A stretch of 7,650 nt of DNA, from contig JAEZMP010000128.1 of the NCBI GenBank assembly GCA_023442215.1, positions 1-7,650 of the forward strand, read 5' to 3'. Positions 5,373 through 7,650 of this stretch are shown here, piece after piece. Source of the stretch: Pseudomonadota bacterium. Lineage in GTDB: Bacteria; Pseudomonadota; Alphaproteobacteria; Rhizobiales; Segnochrobactraceae. The translations under genes were made by a program, and so were the position numbers. Below the pieces are notes generated by a model that had not been told where the DNA came from, searched no databases, and saw only the letters and a program-made list of their open reading frames with translations. Numbering within the stretch: the stretch's first letter is position 1; each line of letters opens with the position of its first letter.

Positions 5373-7650
5373 CTACCCCTCGAACACCACGAGCAGGTCC
5401 TTGGCGTCGATCGGCGAGCCGGCCGAGACCAGTACCTCCGCGACCTTGCCGTCGCGCTCGGCGTGCAGGACGGTTTCCATCTTCATCGCCTCGATGGACA
5501 GCAGCACGTCGCCGGCGGAGACCGCCTGCCCCGGCTTGACGGCGAGCGTCGCCACCACGCCCGGCATCGGCGCGGCGACATGGGCGGCGTTGCCCTCCTC
5601 CGCCTTACGGCGGGCCGCCCGCGCGCCCGCGCCGGTATTGCGGTCGGGAACGCGCACGATGCGCGGCTGGCCGTTCAGCTCGAAAAAGACGCGGACCTGA
5701 CCTTCCTCGTCCGGCTCGCCGATGGCCTGGCAGCGCACCACCATGGTCTTGCCGGGTTCGAGATCGACCAGGATCTCCTCGCCCGGCTGCAGGCCGTAGA
5801 AATAGACCGGCGTCGGCAGGGTGCTGACCGGGCCATAGGTATCGTAGGCCCTGGCGAAGTCGGTGAAGACCTTCGGATACATCAGGTAGGACGCGAGATC
5901 GCGGTCGGTGATGGTGCCGCCGACCTTCGCGGCGATCTGCGCCCTCTCCGCCTCCAGGTCCGCATCGGCGAGAAGCGAGCCCGGCCGGACCGTGATCGGC
6001 TCGGCGCCCTTCAACACCTTCTTCTGCAGGGCCTCCGGGAAGCCGCCGGGCGGCTGGCCGAGATCGCCGCGGAACAGGCCGACGACCGATTCCGGGAACG
6101 CGACGTCGCGGCCGGGATCGAGCACATCGGCCGGCGTCAGATCGGACGAGACCATCATCAGCGCCATGTCGCCCACGACCTTGGAGGACGGCGTGACCTT
6201 CACGATGTCGCCGAACATCTGGTTGACGTCGGCATAGGCACGCGCGACCTCGTGCCAGCGGCTTTCGAGGCCGAGCGAGCGGGCCTGTTCCTTGAGATTG
6301 GTGAACTGGCCGCCCGGCATCTCGTGCAGGAACACCTCGGAGGCCGGCGCCTGCAGGTTCGCCTCGAAGGCACGGTACTGGTTGCGCACCGCCTCCCAGT
6401 AGAACGACAGCTTGCGGATGACCTCCGGGTCGAGCCCGGTGTCGCGCTCCGTCCCCTTCAGCGCCTCGACGATGGAACCGAGGCAGGGCTGGGAGGTCAG
6501 GCCCGAGAACGCATCCATCGCCGCATCCACCGCATCGACGCCGGCATCGACCGCCGCGAGCACGGTCGCCGCCGAGATGCCGGAGGTATCGTGGGTGTGG
6601 AAGTGCACGGGAAGGCCGACTTCCTCGCGCAGCGCCTTCACCAGAACGCGCGCGCCGGCCGGCTTCAGGAGGCCCGCCATGTCCTTGATGCCGATGATGT
6701 GGCAGCCGGCGGCCTCGAGCTCCTTGGCGAGCGAGACGTAATATTTCAGCGAATACTTGGCCCGCCGCGGATCGAGCAGATCGCCGGTATAGCAGATCGC
6801 GCCCTCGCACAGTTTGTTCGCCTCGACCACCGCGTCGATGGAGACGCGCATGTTCTCCACCCAGTTCAGGCAGTCGAACACGCGGAACAGGTCGACGCCG
6901 CCGGCCGCGGCCTGCCGGACGAAGAAGCGCACCACGTTGTCGGGATAGTTGGCGTAACCGACGCCGTTGGAGCCGCGCAGCAACATCTGCAGCAGGATAT
7001 TCGGCGCTTTCGCGCGGATATCGGCCAGCCGCTCCCACGGGTCTTCCGTGAGGAAGCGCATCGCGACGTCGAAAGTGGCCCCGCCCCAGCATTCGAGCGA
7101 CAGGAGCGACGGCAGCCCGCGGGCATAGGCCTCGGCGGCGGCCGCGATGTCGTGGCTGCGCATGCGGGTGGCGAGCAGCGACTGGTGCGCGTCGCGCATT
7201 GTGGTGTCGGTCACGAGCACGCGCCGCTCGTTGCGCATCCACTTCGCGAACGCCGCCGGGCCGTCGAGGTCGAGACGCTGGCGCGTGCCGTACGGGATCG
7301 GTCCGCTGCCGAAGTCCGGCACCGAGGGCTTCAGGGCATCGGCGTGCGGCTTCGGCCGGTCCTTGACCTCGGGATGGCCGTTGACGGTGACGTCCGCGAC
7401 GTAGGTGAGGATCTTGGTGGCGCGGTCGCGGCGGCGCACCTGCGCGAACAGTTCCGGCGTCTGGTCGATGAAGCGCGTGGTGTAGGAGCTGTCGAGGAAT
7501 TTCGGGTGGGTGATGACGTTCTCGAGGAAGGCGAGGTTCGTCGCCACGCCACGGATGCGGAACTCGCGCAGCGCGCGGTCCATGCGCGCAACCGCTTCCT
7601 CGACATTCGGTGCCCAGGCCGTCACCTTGACCAGCAGCGAATCGTAGTAG
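5373..7650 (-). CDS. pyc: Pyruvate carboxylase, carboxyltransferase and biotin carrier part (N-terminus beyond window)
   Basis: Pyruvate carboxylase makes oxaloacetate from pyruvate, bicarbonate and ATP, refilling the TCA cycle and feeding gluconeogenesis. The frame is open to the right edge, where it reads YYDSLLVKVTAW, so about 758 C-terminal residues are present; about 390 residues, most of the biotin carboxylase domain, lie outside. The allosteric/linker region follows, then the carboxyltransferase barrel starting at VTDTTMRDAHQSLLATRMR (Asp at about fragment residue 148). Its carbamylated metal-ligand Lys lies in GIKDMAG (about 322), with ligand His residues in HFHTHD (about 351 and 353). 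The K-to-H spacing of 29 matches the Rhizobium enzyme as I remember it. A KVTPSSKVVG stretch and the tetramer-forming C-terminal carboxyltransferase segment follow. The biotin carrier domain has AMKME, the biotinylated Lys at bases 5481-5483, 35 residues before the end. All key residues are intact. The order of domains excludes separate oxaloacetate decarboxylase subunits. Confidence 0.97.
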   Translation of the reverse strand, partial: YYDSLLVKVTAWAPNVEEAVARMDRALREFRIRGVATNLAFLENVITHPKFLDSSYTTRFIDQTPELFAQVRRRDRATKILTYVADVTVNGHPEVKDRPKPHADALKPSVPDFGSGPIPYGTRQRLDLDGPAAFAKWMRNERRVLVTDTTMRDAHQSLLATRMRSHDIAAAAEAYARGLPSLLSLECWGGATFDVAMRFLTEDPWERLADIRAKAPNILLQMLLRGSNGVGYANYPDNVVRFFVRQAAAGGVDLFRVFDCLNWVENMRVSIDAVVEANKLCEGAICYTGDLLDPRRAKYSLKYYVSLAKELEAAGCHIIGIKDMAGLLKPAGARVLVKALREEVGLPVHFHTHDTSGISAATVLAAVDAGVDAVDAAMDAFSGLTSQPCLGSIVEALKGTERDTGLDPEVIRKLSFYWEAVRNQYRAFEANLQAPASEVFLHEMPGGQFTNLKEQARSLGLESRWHEVARAYADVNQMFGDIVKVTPSSKVVGDMALMMVSSDLTPADVLDPGRDVAFPESVVGLFRGDLGQPPGGFPEALQKKVLKGAEPITVRPGSLLADADLEAERAQIAAKVGGTITDRDLASYLMYPKVFTDFARAYDTYGPVSTLPTPVYFYGLQPGEEILVDLEPGKTMVVRCQAIGEPDEEGQVRVFFELNGQPRIVRVPDRNTGAGARAARRKAEEGNAAHVAAPMPGVVATLAVKPGQAVSAGDVLLSIEAMKMETVLHAERDGKVAEVLVSAGSPIDAKDLLVVFEG

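Noticed and set aside
5605..7242. 545-codon minus-strand frame inside pyc
   Set aside because: It is a frameshifted shadow of pyruvate carboxylase, with Arg-rich low-complexity translation.

Overview
The window is GC-rich double-stranded DNA that looks like the chromosome of an alphaproteobacterium, most likely from the Hyphomicrobiales (Rhizobiales). This is inferred from the strong G/C third-position codon bias, a yeast-type (type 2) LeuA, and a single-chain pyruvate carboxylase of the Rhizobium kind. No ribosomal RNA or other taxonomic marker is present, so the placement is tentative.

Layout: (1) Bases 1-1565 (+) hold the 3' nine-tenths of leuA, 2-isopropylmalate synthase, followed by a strong TTCG-capped hairpin. 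(2) Bases 1699-3884 (-) hold a compact three-gene operon, transcribed azoR (FMN azoreductase), then pirin, then a divergent short-chain dehydrogenase. (3) Bases 3885-3976 form a divergent control region with a 15-bp near-perfect palindrome inside a candidate sigma70 promoter. (4) Bases 3977-4378 (+) encode an HxlR-family winged-helix regulator with a conserved N-terminal cysteine. (5) Bases 4379-4880 hold no intact gene: a fourfold 16-bp tandem repeat, then the dead, internally deleted C-terminal part of an IS5-family transposase. (6) Bases 4881-5363 (+) encode a small VOC/glyoxalase-fold protein of visibly lower GC. (7) Bases 5373-7650 (-) hold the carboxyltransferase and biotin-carrier portion of pyruvate carboxylase, whose N-terminus lies beyond the right edge.

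How it fits together: leuA and pyc are housekeeping metabolism (leucine synthesis and oxaloacetate replenishment), and they converge on a central stretch of accessory character. The likely working unit there is the HxlR regulator with the divergent azoR-pirin-SDR operon. HxlR proteins of the YodB/HypR type sense quinones and other electrophiles through cysteine and repress flavin reductases. AzoR reduces quinones and azo dyes, and some pirins oxidise flavonols such as quercetin. The set therefore reads as an inducible quinone/electrophile response module, with the SDR as its least understood member because it lacks the usual Tyr-x-x-x-Lys catalytic pair. The VOC gene and transposase scar next to it suggest that this spot has received foreign DNA. 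I see no CRISPR array, tRNA, rRNA, phage gene or defence system.
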